Virus record (IMG/VR): IMGVR_UViG_3300008267_006832 | Span: 1 to 39,915 of that record | DNA length: 39,915 nucleotides | Source of the DNA: a virus | Reading direction: 5' to 3' (one strand) | In this document: positions 24,213 through 32,512 of the stretch, piece after piece | Numbering within the stretch: position 1 is the first letter of the stretch | Layout: each line of letters opens with the position of its first letter | Position numbers and translations under genes: made by a program | The notes under the pieces: generated by a model | The model's input: only the letters and a program-made list of their open reading frames with translations | Databases searched by the model: none | What the model was told of the DNA's origin: nothing

Positions 24213-24722
24213 CTATAGTTGTGTTGTTGTGGTTGTCGTGTTTGGGGCGATTGTCGTAGTTGTTGTAGTTGGGGCAATTGTCGTAGTTGTTGTAGTTGTT
24301 ACGTATGGTAAACAACATGGGAACTCTACCACATAACAACTTGAGTATTCTAAATCATCCGCAATAAACGATTCTTGAACATTAATAAATAAAGACTCTC
24401 TAATCGGTACTATTAAAACCCCGTCATCATTCCTTAACATAAACTGACCTTCGTATCTACCCACTTTACTAGTATCTCTATTAGTAAACTGATAGTATAT
24501 ATAATACTCAGGTGATGCGTTAGGGTCTAATAATGTCTTCTCAACAAACCCTGCAGGTCTTGAACTAATTTTTGGAATCCCTGTTGCAGTATCAATCATG
24601 GAGAAAAATATGGCAGATTCCTCAATAGTTTTCATAAAACTATCGTAGTCACTTCTACCATCTTTTACGACTTGTAATTTTAGTACCGGTAAGGTTGCGT
24701 TCTTTTTAATGAAAAATTCCAT
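24213..24722 (-). CDS. Virion-type protein with poly-threonine tail
   Basis: 169 residues. The N-terminal 135 residues (MEFFIKKNATLPVLKLQVVK...) look like a compact beta domain of a structural protein. A Cys-rich turn (EFPCCLPYV) then leads into a tail that is almost only Thr: TTTTTTTIAP, TTTTTTIAP, NTTTTTTQL. Such tracts are flexible and are typical O-glycosylation substrates. The gene lies directly upstream of a long glycosyltransferase operon in the same orientation and has its own TATTTATA motif, so it is probably a late, abundant protein. The ATG is part of a 10-base inverted repeat. The tail is encoded by 27-base tandem repeats that could expand or shrink. The stop is TAG 24213-24215. 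No known family is assigned with confidence. Confidence 0.65.
   Translation of the reverse strand: MEFFIKKNATLPVLKLQVVKDGRSDYDSFMKTIEESAIFFSMIDTATGIPKISSRPAGFVEKTLLDPNASPEYYIYYQFTNRDTSKVGRYEGQFMLRNDDGVLIVPIRESLFINVQESFIADDLEYSSCYVVEFPCCLPYVTTTTTTTIAPTTTTTTIAPNTTTTTTQL
24244..24297 (-). repeat. Two tandem 27-bp repeats encoding TTTTTTIAP
   Basis: 24244-24270 and 24271-24297 differ at one base only (GGGGCGATTG versus GGGGCAATTG at the start, read on the plus strand). Each encodes six Thr followed by Ile-Ala-Pro. A degenerate partial copy precedes them at 24220-24243. Confidence 0.85.
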
Positions 24723-24742
24723 TTATAGTTTTAACTATAAAT
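24721..24742 (-). promoter_or_regulatory. Inverted repeat covering promoter motif and start codon of the poly-threonine protein
   Basis: ATTTATAGTT and AACTATAAAT are perfect 10-base arms separated by 2 bases. In the mRNA the start codon lies at the foot of the stem, so folding would hide it. The distal arm is part of the TATTTATA octamer. Confidence 0.45.
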
Positions 24743-24743
24743 A
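24736..24743 (-). promoter_or_regulatory. TATTTATA motif upstream of the poly-threonine protein gene
   Basis: Gene-orientation GTATTTATAGTTAAAACT, ending 13 bases before ATG 24722. It is a candidate late-promoter octamer outside the tail cluster, arguing that this is a late virion gene. Confidence 0.45.
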
Positions 24744-24762
24744 CTTTGAATTGAGAAATAAA

Positions 24763-26445
24763 TTAGCTTTCTTTTCTTAAAGAGGACTCATAGAAGTCAA
24801 ATCTATCGTGTTCTGTCGGTGTTAGTAATAATATACCCGAACTCAATTTACCCTTCTTAGTTTCTTGATACATGTGACTCATCCACGTTTGCTCAAATGG
24901 ATGGGGCCATTTAGTGGTTAAAAACATTTTTTGATTTCCTTTACGTGTCACAACTTGAGGCCAATTACAATAATATACCTCACCTAAAGCGTACGGAATA
25001 TTATTATATGATTTAATACGAGTAAATTCTGTTTTTGGGGCGTTAGGGTCAGTACCTGTTTGTGGTAATTTCTTATTATTTGGCCAAAACTTTTCTCTAA
25101 TATCTTGAGGTACATTATACCAACTCCATTGAGTTGAGTTGTCACCATAAAATTCAGTAAAGTTAAGTTTTAAAAAATCCAAGTTTTCATTTTGGGTAAT
25201 TGTTATTGAGTTTTTGTATAAATTTTTAACGTATCGGTTAAACCCGTTTCTACAAACCTCACCTTCTTTAGGGTAGAAAAACATATCATCCTCAAAGAAA
25301 TAATAAAAATCAAAACCTTCTTGTTCTGCGTGTTCGGCAATAAATTGTCTACCACCACAAATACCTAAATTATCCTTTTTAATATGTGTGAAACCATGTT
25401 CATTACATAACTCAACATATCGTTCTGTCGTACTTAAATCACTTGAGTTATCTAACAAAAACTTTTTAGGTTTATGTATAAAATCATCATCATATCTATA
25501 CATGGACTCAATCAATGTCTCAAATTGTTTTGGACTATTAAATGTGATAACATACAGACCAACATTATTTGGGTTGGTAAATAACAAATCTTCTTTTAGA
25601 TTTTGGGTATTGTAATTTTTCAACTCCTCAAAAAACGGCCAAACCAAACCATTACCCTCAACCTCAAACCTGTCAACAATATTAGAATGTTTATGAGCCA
25701 AAATTGTGAATAAACATTCGTCAGCACCCATAAGATTCTCTTTAAGTGTGTTTTCCATAACACCATAATAAAGAGTATTCATTTCATGAACTCTATCTTT
25801 AGAACCACCAAAAAATCCGCCACGACAAACATAATCAACGTAATCAACACCACAATATCTGGCCATCGCTCGTCTTTCAAAACCATGAATTTCGTCATTA
25901 GATGTATATGGGTATGAAATTTGAATAAACTTATTCTGTTTTTTAATTACATAATTTTCTAAGTTATCCAAAACTTTTTCATTATGAAAATATCCTGCCC
26001 CAACCGTATTAGTTAAACCACCGTCAATCCAAAAAAAGTAATCACTATTAAATGGATTCACTATTGCAGAATCATTTAACATAAACATTTTGGTAAACAT
26101 CATTGGGTTATAGTACTTTAACGCGGCTTGTGGTGACTCAGGTAACCAACCTGCAAAGTTTTTCCAATTAGGATTATTTCTAATTTCATCAATCTTATTA
26201 AAGAAAGGGTTCCACGTCTCAAAATCCGTAACATTCTTAATAAAAATTTTAGTGGGTTTATCCCCTCTAATATTTAATACCTCCTCCTCTAATTCTTGGG
26301 GAATCCAAATACACATTTGAGCGTCAGTATCTAACATCTCAAAGAACTTAGTTTTATAGTAGTTAAAATCTCTTTGAGCCCATCCTGATAACTCACCTCG
26401 TCCCATATCCCAAAGTCCTGTGACTATTGTTACATTTTTATTCAT
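24763..26445 (-). CDS. Two-domain glycosyltransferase: HtrL/YibB-like plus GT2
   Basis: 560 residues. Residues 1 to about 270 follow the HtrL/YibB pattern (VTIVTGLWDMGRGELSGWAQ at the start, then a conserved Trp/Tyr-rich core with YFFWIDGG), a family associated with surface polysaccharide genes. From about residue 285 a second, GT2-type GT-A domain begins (NNVGLYVITFNSPKQFETLI) and carries an acidic metal and nucleotide-sugar site in FYYFFEDDMFFY near residue 390. It is the last gene of the minus-strand glycosylation operon, starting one base after the previous stop codon. Two transferases on one chain suggest consecutive sugar additions to one acceptor. Donor sugars cannot be read from the sequence. 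Confidence 0.75.
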   Translation of the reverse strand: MNKNVTIVTGLWDMGRGELSGWAQRDFNYYKTKFFEMLDTDAQMCIWIPQELEEEVLNIRGDKPTKIFIKNVTDFETWNPFFNKIDEIRNNPNWKNFAGWLPESPQAALKYYNPMMFTKMFMLNDSAIVNPFNSDYFFWIDGGLTNTVGAGYFHNEKVLDNLENYVIKKQNKFIQISYPYTSNDEIHGFERRAMARYCGVDYVDYVCRGGFFGGSKDRVHEMNTLYYGVMENTLKENLMGADECLFTILAHKHSNIVDRFEVEGNGLVWPFFEELKNYNTQNLKEDLLFTNPNNVGLYVITFNSPKQFETLIESMYRYDDDFIHKPKKFLLDNSSDLSTTERYVELCNEHGFTHIKKDNLGICGGRQFIAEHAEQEGFDFYYFFEDDMFFYPKEGEVCRNGFNRYVKNLYKNSITITQNENLDFLKLNFTEFYGDNSTQWSWYNVPQDIREKFWPNNKKLPQTGTDPNAPKTEFTRIKSYNNIPYALGEVYYCNWPQVVTRKGNQKMFLTTKWPHPFEQTWMSHMYQETKKGKLSSGILLLTPTEHDRFDFYESSLRKES

Positions 26446-26446
26446 A

Positions 26447-27394
26447 TTAAATAAATTTTAAATCAATATTAAAGTTTTCGTTATAACAAATTCTATAAAC
26501 CTCGTTATCTAACTTAAGTTCAATTATTAAGAATTTTCGTTGTCCATGAATTGGGTCTCCCATAACGTTAATATCAACACGAAGATTAATCATTTGATTA
26601 TTGTTGTCAATTAAATTTTGTTTTATTTTTTCGGTAACATCAATTTGTGTTTTTGGTAAATCAGGTGGGTATCCTTCGTCTTGTTGGATTCCTAATGTAC
26701 CGAATAATCCACTAACAACCTCAATAGATTTATTTTTAAAGAATTCAGTATTTGTGTAAGCATCAATTGGTAGGTTACTAAAATATGGGTTCCATGTAAA
26801 ATGGAAGTATTCTTTTGAGTTATAATGTCTTGCATGGTGTAACCAGTCCTCAAAATACCATCTATCACCATGGACAGGGTCTTTATTTTCTTTAATAAAT
26901 GATAAGTTTGACCACCAAAAGTTACCCCAATACCAATTACCAACACAAGTCATCCCACAGGTATCGTGAGTTTTCAAATCCTCAATACATTGTTGGAAAT
27001 TATCGATTAAGTGGTATTCTAAAGCGTCTCTCCAAATACTAATCCCATCAATTTTCCATTGTGATGGTTCTCGGGTATTTAGATTGGTATATGTGTTTGA
27101 GACCCCTTTAGCATGAAAATAAAATACCTGACCATCATGTTCTTGAGACAAATCCCATATTTTTTTTATAGGCCAATACTCATATCCGTTTCTATTAGTT
27201 TTAAACATATTAACTTTATCCATTCCGTTGAATAGTTCGTCAATACCTTCGTACTTCTCCTCGGTATCAACACAAGACACCTCCATAACGTCACACCATT
27301 CGTAAAGTCCTGACGTTTTTAATCTATCTAATTGTGATTTAACAATGTCTTGGTAATTTCCAAAACAAAATATGTGATATACTATAGCTTTCAT
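26447..27394 (-). CDS. Glycosyltransferase-like protein with C-terminal beta domain
   Basis: 315 residues. The start MKAIVYHIFCFGNYQDIVKS looks like the first strand of a GT-A fold. A YFHAKGVSNT motif near residue 95 and GNWYWGNFWWSNLSF near residue 160 occur in putative glycosyltransferases of bacteria and large viruses, where the GNFWW segment forms part of the active site; this link is from memory and not certain. From about residue 250 a separate beta-strand segment (NNQMINLRVDINV ... KFLIIELKL) resembles accessory domains of other enzymes in this island. Its ATG overlaps the previous stop by 4 bases. No DXD motif is obvious, so acceptor and donor are unknown. Confidence 0.6.
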   Translation of the reverse strand: MKAIVYHIFCFGNYQDIVKSQLDRLKTSGLYEWCDVMEVSCVDTEEKYEGIDELFNGMDKVNMFKTNRNGYEYWPIKKIWDLSQEHDGQVFYFHAKGVSNTYTNLNTREPSQWKIDGISIWRDALEYHLIDNFQQCIEDLKTHDTCGMTCVGNWYWGNFWWSNLSFIKENKDPVHGDRWYFEDWLHHARHYNSKEYFHFTWNPYFSNLPIDAYTNTEFFKNKSIEVVSGLFGTLGIQQDEGYPPDLPKTQIDVTEKIKQNLIDNNNQMINLRVDINVMGDPIHGQRKFLIIELKLDNEVYRICYNENFNIDLKFI

Positions 27395-28653
27395 TTCTTT
27401 CTGATAATTGCGTAGATTGAATCATCCCTATCATTTGATATTTGAATTGATTCAATATTGTTTAGGAATGATTCCCAACTCGGTGTCATATAATCAGTTG
27501 TTGGGTTATTATCAATAATACTTTGTAACATATCCAAAGCAGTTGTTTTACTTGGGTCTCCCCACCCAAACACAGCCTTTTCTGGCATTCTACACTCTAA
27601 TGACGTTTGTAAATCTTCTATAATAAATAAACCACCCGGTTTAACATTTTCGAATAAAATTTGTACTGTGATTTGAACGTCGTTCATTCTATGTGAACCA
27701 TCATCAATAATAACATCATACATAAATCCGTTCTTAGAGAATTCATATAGCGATTCTTGATTTGATTGGTCTACGTTGAACATCCAAACTCTATCTAAAT
27801 CAGATTGATAATTGTTGATGTCAATCCCGTGAATAAGACCTTCTTTAAAGAAATCATTCCAAACTTTTAGTGATGCACCATCTAAAACACCAATCTCTAA
27901 AATATCACATTTTTCTCGGTACGGTTGTAATATTTTCTGATAAAATCTGTTATAGTAATTGTGAAGGTATTGCTTATCAGTACCGTAATATTCACCAATC
28001 TTATTAAGTTCATCAGTTTCAAATTCCATCTCAATACCGAACTTTTTATTATGAATAGTGTCTATAGTTCTATTGGGTAATTGACCGTATGAGAACGCAT
28101 GAAATATGAATTTATTATCACCATATTCTCTAGCATTAAAATCATTATTTTGAATTATACTAAATTGGGATTTGTCGATTTGTCTTTCATGCCACAAACC
28201 GATACATGTTTGGTCGTGCCATAACCCTTCTTTATATTGAGGATATTCTTCACATATGTCCCACCATTCATTTAGGAAATTTTTAGAGTATTCATTATTT
28301 TTTAATAACAAAACACCCGCATTTACTAATGATGGACCGTAATCTTGTGTCATAACAATACTACTAAGACCATCAATAAATTCTTCAATTCTTCTTGAGT
28401 TATTACAAAAGATTGCGTCGATATCCAAAAATAGAACATATTCCGAATCAGGGAAACGCTCAAGAGTTTCTCTAATTAGATGTGGTTTGTACCAAGTAAA
28501 TGAACGACCTGGTATTTTACTTTTTATTTTGTTACCGTCTTTCTCAACAAAGTAATAATACCCGTTATCTTGACAATACTTTTCATTTATTTTTTCAGCA
28601 TACTCACCGTATGATACGTTTGGAGTATAAAATTGACATACACTTATTTTCAT
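27391..28653 (-). CDS. Fusion: GT34-like galactosyl/mannosyltransferase plus class I methyltransferase
   Basis: 420 residues. Residues 1-205 resemble the GMA12/MNN10 type: ISVCQFYTPNVSYGEYAEKI at the start, metal site FLDIDAIF (Asp77, Asp79), a SLVNAGVLLLKN segment, and WHDQTCIG. Residues about 215-420 form an S-adenosylmethionine-dependent methyltransferase of the cephalosporin-hydroxylase/macrocin-methyltransferase kind: ILEIGVLDGASLKVW (251-265), HGIDI, VIIDDGSHRMNDVQ (314-327) with the metal-binding acidic pair, and VKPGGLFIIEDL. The fusion suggests that a sugar is added and then methylated, perhaps to cap the chain. It overlaps the next gene by 4 bases, and 4 bases separate it from the previous one. 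Confidence 0.82.
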   Translation of the reverse strand: MKISVCQFYTPNVSYGEYAEKINEKYCQDNGYYYFVEKDGNKIKSKIPGRSFTWYKPHLIRETLERFPDSEYVLFLDIDAIFCNNSRRIEEFIDGLSSIVMTQDYGPSLVNAGVLLLKNNEYSKNFLNEWWDICEEYPQYKEGLWHDQTCIGLWHERQIDKSQFSIIQNNDFNAREYGDNKFIFHAFSYGQLPNRTIDTIHNKKFGIEMEFETDELNKIGEYYGTDKQYLHNYYNRFYQKILQPYREKCDILEIGVLDGASLKVWNDFFKEGLIHGIDINNYQSDLDRVWMFNVDQSNQESLYEFSKNGFMYDVIIDDGSHRMNDVQITVQILFENVKPGGLFIIEDLQTSLECRMPEKAVFGWGDPSKTTALDMLQSIIDNNPTTDYMTPSWESFLNNIESIQISNDRDDSIYAIIRKK

Positions 28654-28657
28654 AATA

Positions 28658-29902
28658 TTATAGATAATTCATTATTCTGTCACACCATCCTTTAGATTTA
28701 GAGTGAGGCCATACAACCCAATAGGTTGGTTTTAATGAGGTTTGGAATGTTCTCCATACTTTACCATAACCATCGGGGTCTGATAAAATTCTTTTAACTT
28801 CATTTTCATCAGCATCTTCACGATAGATTGTTTCGTCGTTTTTATCGTGGAAAGCAACAACCCAAAAGTCATAATCTTGTTCAGGTACCAATTTGTAATC
28901 AATGTCAATACAATGTTTAAAGATAGATGCAAAACTAGCTTTCCATTCCTCTTCAGTATCAAACATTGTTGGGTTGGGTGGATAGTTTTTATCAATGGTG
29001 TATTGTTGAACTGAACGGTTATCAAATCTAATCCCCGCATATATTTCATAATCTCTTAATGTTCTGTTAGGTCCGAATCCATATTTACCCATGTCAGATT
29101 GTTGTTCACCATCCATACCAAATAATTTTCTATTCTTCTGGTGTGACCTAACATTTTTATTACCCCAATCAGGGTCATCATCCCATTGTTTGGTTCTACC
29201 GTTACGAGTGTATTCATGCCAAACCAAAGTCTTGTGAGGGTGGAATAAATCATAACCCCAAGTGTAGGCTCTAACAGCAATTGAAATTTCTTCTCCGTGA
29301 AAATAAAATTCAGGGTCGTGTTGTACCTCTTCAGAGAATTGACCTAACGTAAAACAGAAATGTGCTGAGTAGAATCTAGCAGGAATTGGTTTTTTAAGTT
29401 TCTCCCAACCAGGAATTGTTTCAGGTAGAAAGAATACCGCACCTTCAGGGATGAATCGGTCAAATACCATTCTCCATGGCTCTTTAACTCTTTCGGCAGG
29501 GTCATTTTCAGGATTGAAGGATGATACATAACCTGTTAGTAGTGGTTTTTCAAACCCATCCTTTTGAAGTTGTTTAATCATTTTGATAAACTCTGAGTCC
29601 CAATTCTTTTCGAATCTCATATGCGAGTCAATCTGCATAGTATATTCCTCACCTTCATACAAGGTTTGGGTTAGGTTTCTTGCCCAACACACACCTTTGG
29701 ATTCGGAGTATAGGACATCAATAACTCTAAATCGTTTATCGTCTTTGTACTCTTCTAAGGAATCAAAACCATCTTCAGGGTGGTACTGTCTACAAATACC
29801 GAACCTTATATTTTTTGGGTTTTTAGCGTTTTCTAAAATAGATTTGATTGTCTTAACCAATTCTGGGTCTCGGTAAGATGCAATTTGAATGAATATTCTC
29901 AT
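28658..29902 (-). CDS. GlcNAc transferase of the Skp1-type polypeptide family
   Basis: 414 residues. The start IFIQIASYRDPELVKTIKSI matches the family of Skp1-like polypeptide N-acetylglucosaminyltransferases (GlcNAc domain, GT60). The catalytic DXH-type metal site is YTMQIDSHMRF (Asp92, His94), and a second conserved segment is EFYFHGEEISIAVRAYTWG near residue 205, where Glu residues close the active site. In Dictyostelium the family adds GlcNAc to hydroxyproline on a protein; bacterial and phage members are less studied. That the nearest well-known relatives act on polypeptides is the main hint that this island may modify proteins. It is the first enzyme of the minus-strand operon, 51 bases after the Pro/Thr-rich protein gene. 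Confidence 0.8.
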   Translation of the reverse strand: MRIFIQIASYRDPELVKTIKSILENAKNPKNIRFGICRQYHPEDGFDSLEEYKDDKRFRVIDVLYSESKGVCWARNLTQTLYEGEEYTMQIDSHMRFEKNWDSEFIKMIKQLQKDGFEKPLLTGYVSSFNPENDPAERVKEPWRMVFDRFIPEGAVFFLPETIPGWEKLKKPIPARFYSAHFCFTLGQFSEEVQHDPEFYFHGEEISIAVRAYTWGYDLFHPHKTLVWHEYTRNGRTKQWDDDPDWGNKNVRSHQKNRKLFGMDGEQQSDMGKYGFGPNRTLRDYEIYAGIRFDNRSVQQYTIDKNYPPNPTMFDTEEEWKASFASIFKHCIDIDYKLVPEQDYDFWVVAFHDKNDETIYREDADENEVKRILSDPDGYGKVWRTFQTSLKPTYWVVWPHSKSKGWCDRIMNYL

Positions 29903-29953
29903 ATTTCTTTTTTACGAAAAAATACGAGATTTTTTAATAAAGTTAAGTGTAAA

Positions 29954-30466
29954 TTATGGTATAGTTGGGGTTGGTGTTGGAGTTTGTGTCGGTAATGGGG
30001 TTGACCCAATACAAGAATTGTCAACACAAGGACTACCGTGGTAAATTGTAACTCCGGTATCGGCATCAGGGTTTTTACCACAAAAATACAATAAGACACC
30101 TGGTTGTATGAAACTCCAAATAAAGTTACCTTCACAATCGGTTATCTCACAACTTAATTCACTTGCGGTCGTGTTATAGAAAGTATAACAATCACAATCG
30201 GTGTAAACAACTGTAGGTGATGGTGTTAATGTTGGTGTTGGTGTTGGTGTTACTAAAGGTGTCACTTGGAAATTAATGTACCCGCAAGAATCGATAGTTT
30301 GGACTAAGACTTGTGTAGTCCCTGTGAATTGGGTTGGGACATTAACAACAACAGGAAAAGATGTAACCCCTGTCATTACGGTACAACAGTATGTGTTTGT
30401 AACATCACAAATGTTAATTGTGAATGGTGGTGTTCCGATTGCGGATGATATTACGATAGTTTCCAT
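29954..30466 (-). CDS. Cys-rich protein with Pro/Thr linkers, virion surface candidate
   Basis: 170 residues from ATG 30466. I prefer this start over the in-frame ATG 30502, because a TATTTATA motif lies 6 bases upstream of 30466 and the protein then begins METIVISSAIGTPPF. Two Cys-rich domains (CDVTNTYCC ... SCGYINF and CDCYTFYN ... CEITDCEGNF ... CVDNSC) are joined by a linker VTPTPTPTLTPSPTVV (residues about 71-86) and end in STPLPTQTPTPTPTIP. There is no signal peptide. The linkers resemble mucin-like O-glycosylation targets. It lies at the divergence point of the two glycosylation operons and in the same orientation as the minus-strand one. The likely role is an exposed tail or head appendage, inferred from composition only. 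Confidence 0.62.
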   Translation of the reverse strand: METIVISSAIGTPPFTINICDVTNTYCCTVMTGVTSFPVVVNVPTQFTGTTQVLVQTIDSCGYINFQVTPLVTPTPTPTLTPSPTVVYTDCDCYTFYNTTASELSCEITDCEGNFIWSFIQPGVLLYFCGKNPDADTGVTIYHGSPCVDNSCIGSTPLPTQTPTPTPTIP

Positions 30467-30472
30467 TATTAG

Positions 30473-30480
30473 TATAAATA
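30473..30480 (-). promoter_or_regulatory. TATTTATA motif upstream of the Cys-rich Pro/Thr protein gene
   Basis: Gene-orientation CTATTTATACTAATAATG; the octamer ends 6 bases before ATG 30466. If it is a -10 element, the message would be nearly leaderless. Confidence 0.35.
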
Positions 30481-30539
30481 GTTGTAAAATTAGATTTTCC
30501 AATTATGTAAATTCCTGAAAAATCACTTATATTATAAAC

Positions 30540-31487
30540 ATGAAAAAGATTTGCTTAGATTTATCAGAGTCACACGCTATCGGTGATACGTTGTGTGCAA
30601 CACCTGTTTTAAGAAAAATCAGTCAAGCTTACAATTCAAAAGTTACCGTGGTAACCAAATACCCCGAGTTATTTAAAAATAACCCGTTAGTTGATAAGGT
30701 ATATAACACAAACGTAATTAATAGAGACTTTCTATATAACAACCCTGACTATATCACACACAATTCTTTTTACGAAAACGGTCAAAAGAATGATAGAGGT
30801 ATTGAATTTAAACATAATCGTATGGACATTAGACAATACCACGCGGTTAAGTTAGGATTCATGTTAACCAAAGATGAGATGGGTATGGATTTTATACCTG
30901 ACAATTACGAACCTATCGATGGATTACCTGAGAAGTTTGTCCTAATCCACCCTGTACAAAATTGGCCAAGTAGAACTTGGGATGCGTCTAAATGGATGGA
31001 ATTGACAAAAAGGTTAAATGATTACGGGATTAGTGTTGTATCAACGGGTAAGGACTCAAGTGAGACAGGGTTTTTCAATGTGAATAAACCAATCTTTAAT
31101 TTTGAGATTAGGGATGGTTTAAACTTAATGAATAAATCATCATTACATGATGCGTGGCACTTAATTAATAAATCCATATGTTTTGTAACAATGGATTCTG
31201 GTTTACTACATTTAGCAGGAACAACGGACGCCCATATAATACAATTAGGTAGTTCAATCGACCCAGAATTTAGAGCACCGTATCGTAATGGTAGTCAAGA
31301 GTATAAATACCATTATGTTGGTGGCACATGTCCTTTGTTATGTGCTTCGGACATGAAATATGGTGTTAAAGAGTGGGGAGACATCCAAGGTGTACCGCCA
31401 TTAATTGGTTGTTTAGAAAATAAAAAAACATACGAGTGTCACCCTTCGGTTGATAAAGTATTTGACAAAATTTTAAATTTACTATGA
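30540..31487 (+). CDS. GT9-family (heptosyltransferase-like) glycosyltransferase
   Basis: 315 residues with the GT-B layout of ADP-heptose transferases. The N-terminal site is AIGDTLCATPVLRKI (residues 13-27). A central FVLIHPVQNWPSRTWDASKW segment matches the start of the C-terminal lobe, and FVTMDSGLLHLAGTTDAHII (Asp219 region) is the donor-binding signature. Near the end, four Cys (GGTCPLLC and later Cys residues) may form a structural site. It opens the plus-strand glycosylation operon; all following genes start within about 10 bases of, or overlap, the previous stop. Its upstream sequence CTTATATTATAAACATG lacks the tail-gene octamer. Donor might be ADP-heptose, but other nucleotide sugars are possible. 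Confidence 0.85.
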   Translation: MKKICLDLSESHAIGDTLCATPVLRKISQAYNSKVTVVTKYPELFKNNPLVDKVYNTNVINRDFLYNNPDYITHNSFYENGQKNDRGIEFKHNRMDIRQYHAVKLGFMLTKDEMGMDFIPDNYEPIDGLPEKFVLIHPVQNWPSRTWDASKWMELTKRLNDYGISVVSTGKDSSETGFFNVNKPIFNFEIRDGLNLMNKSSLHDAWHLINKSICFVTMDSGLLHLAGTTDAHIIQLGSSIDPEFRAPYRNGSQEYKYHYVGGTCPLLCASDMKYGVKEWGDIQGVPPLIGCLENKKTYECHPSVDKVFDKILNLL

Positions 31488-32512
31488 AGATAGGTGTATT
31501 ACTCTCGGCTTATAATTCTGAAGAATATATTGACGAGTGTTTAAAACCATGGTTTGAATTAAGGGAGACCATGGACATTACCATTGGATGTAATAGTGGT
31601 ATGTATAAAGATTATTTAAATTTTGGATTCACCCCAAAAAATAAACCCACGTTACACAAACTAGTTAATTACGACTTAGATTTTTTAATCGCCACGGGTA
31701 GTAAGTCATTATTAGGTGAGAATGATAGTAAAAATAGTATACTACACGTATTAAAAAATAAATGTGATGTTGTGTGGATTGTCGACTCTGATGAATTTTA
31801 CACTAAAGAGGAAATTTTAAGTATTGTAAAGTACATTGAGGAAACACCTCAGTACGATTGGTATACTGTTAATTTTAAAAACTACACATTTGAAAAGAAT
31901 TTGTGGGTTGATGGATTTAATCCTCCTCGTATTTTTAGAACAGATAGAAATGGGGGTATTAATGAGTTTTATTTTGATAATCACATATCGTATAACGATG
32001 GGGACATATTTGAAAATAAACCATCCAACTCAATACCAAGAAATATCGCATGGGTTAAACACTATTCATGGTTAACCGATGACCCAAGAACTAATGAAAA
32101 AATATCATATCAGAACATGCGTTTTGATGGGGGTTGTTCTTTAGGTTTTGTTAACGGTAAATTAAATTTTATCAACGAATTTTATGAAAACCGTGGGTTA
32201 GAACCCCCAATTATACATGAAACTATTGAGGAGGTAAGTAATGAATTTACTTTTACTTTTGTACGTAGGGAAAATAAATTTTATATCCAGAACATTAAAA
32301 ATTTTAAATCAATTAATGTTCGAATCTATGATGGTCAAAACGGTAATTTAATTTACGATACTCATTTGGATATTGTGCCGGATACTAATTACTTTATCTA
32401 CCCATCTTCTATAATTTTTAATGATTTACTTGATTTTAAAAAGTTTAGAGTTGAGGTTATTGAAAATAATAAAATAATACATAACGAATTTTTACATATA
32501 AAATATGAATAA
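31484..32512 (+). CDS. GT2-like glycosyltransferase with C-terminal beta domain
   Basis: 342 residues. The GT-A start is MKIGVLLSAYNSEEYIDECL, and the metal site is VDSDEFY (Asp101, Asp103). A segment including NYTFEKNLWVDGFNPPRIF and IAWVKHYSW follows, as in GT2 enzymes acting on lipids or proteins. From about residue 250 an independent beta-strand domain follows (EFTFTFVRRENKFYIQNI ... FKKFRVEVIENNKI), similar in style to add-on domains in neighbouring enzymes. The ATG overlaps the GT9 stop by 4 bases. Sugar and acceptor are not known. Confidence 0.75.
   Translation: MKIGVLLSAYNSEEYIDECLKPWFELRETMDITIGCNSGMYKDYLNFGFTPKNKPTLHKLVNYDLDFLIATGSKSLLGENDSKNSILHVLKNKCDVVWIVDSDEFYTKEEILSIVKYIEETPQYDWYTVNFKNYTFEKNLWVDGFNPPRIFRTDRNGGINEFYFDNHISYNDGDIFENKPSNSIPRNIAWVKHYSWLTDDPRTNEKISYQNMRFDGGCSLGFVNGKLNFINEFYENRGLEPPIIHETIEEVSNEFTFTFVRRENKFYIQNIKNFKSINVRIYDGQNGNLIYDTHLDIVPDTNYFIYPSSIIFNDLLDFKKFRVEVIENNKIIHNEFLHIKYE

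Noticed and set aside
24142-24336. Open frame encoding valine-rich runs on the plus strand
   Set aside because: It is the antisense image of the poly-threonine codon repeats and of the end of the SET gene; no independent gene signal.
29903-29953. Hairpin in the gap before the GlcNAc transferase gene
   Set aside because: TTTTTTCGTAAAAAA is only an A/T-run palindrome and is weak; it cannot be told from base composition.
29899-30135. 78-codon frame overlapping the Cys-rich Pro/Thr protein
   Set aside because: It is a shifted-frame shadow: its leucine and histidine runs come from reading the Thr/Pro repeats out of frame.
30467-30502. Upstream ATG at 30502 as start of the Cys-rich protein
   Set aside because: The extra 12 residues are hydrophobic and AT-driven, and the candidate promoter octamer would then lie inside the gene; ATG 30466 fits better.
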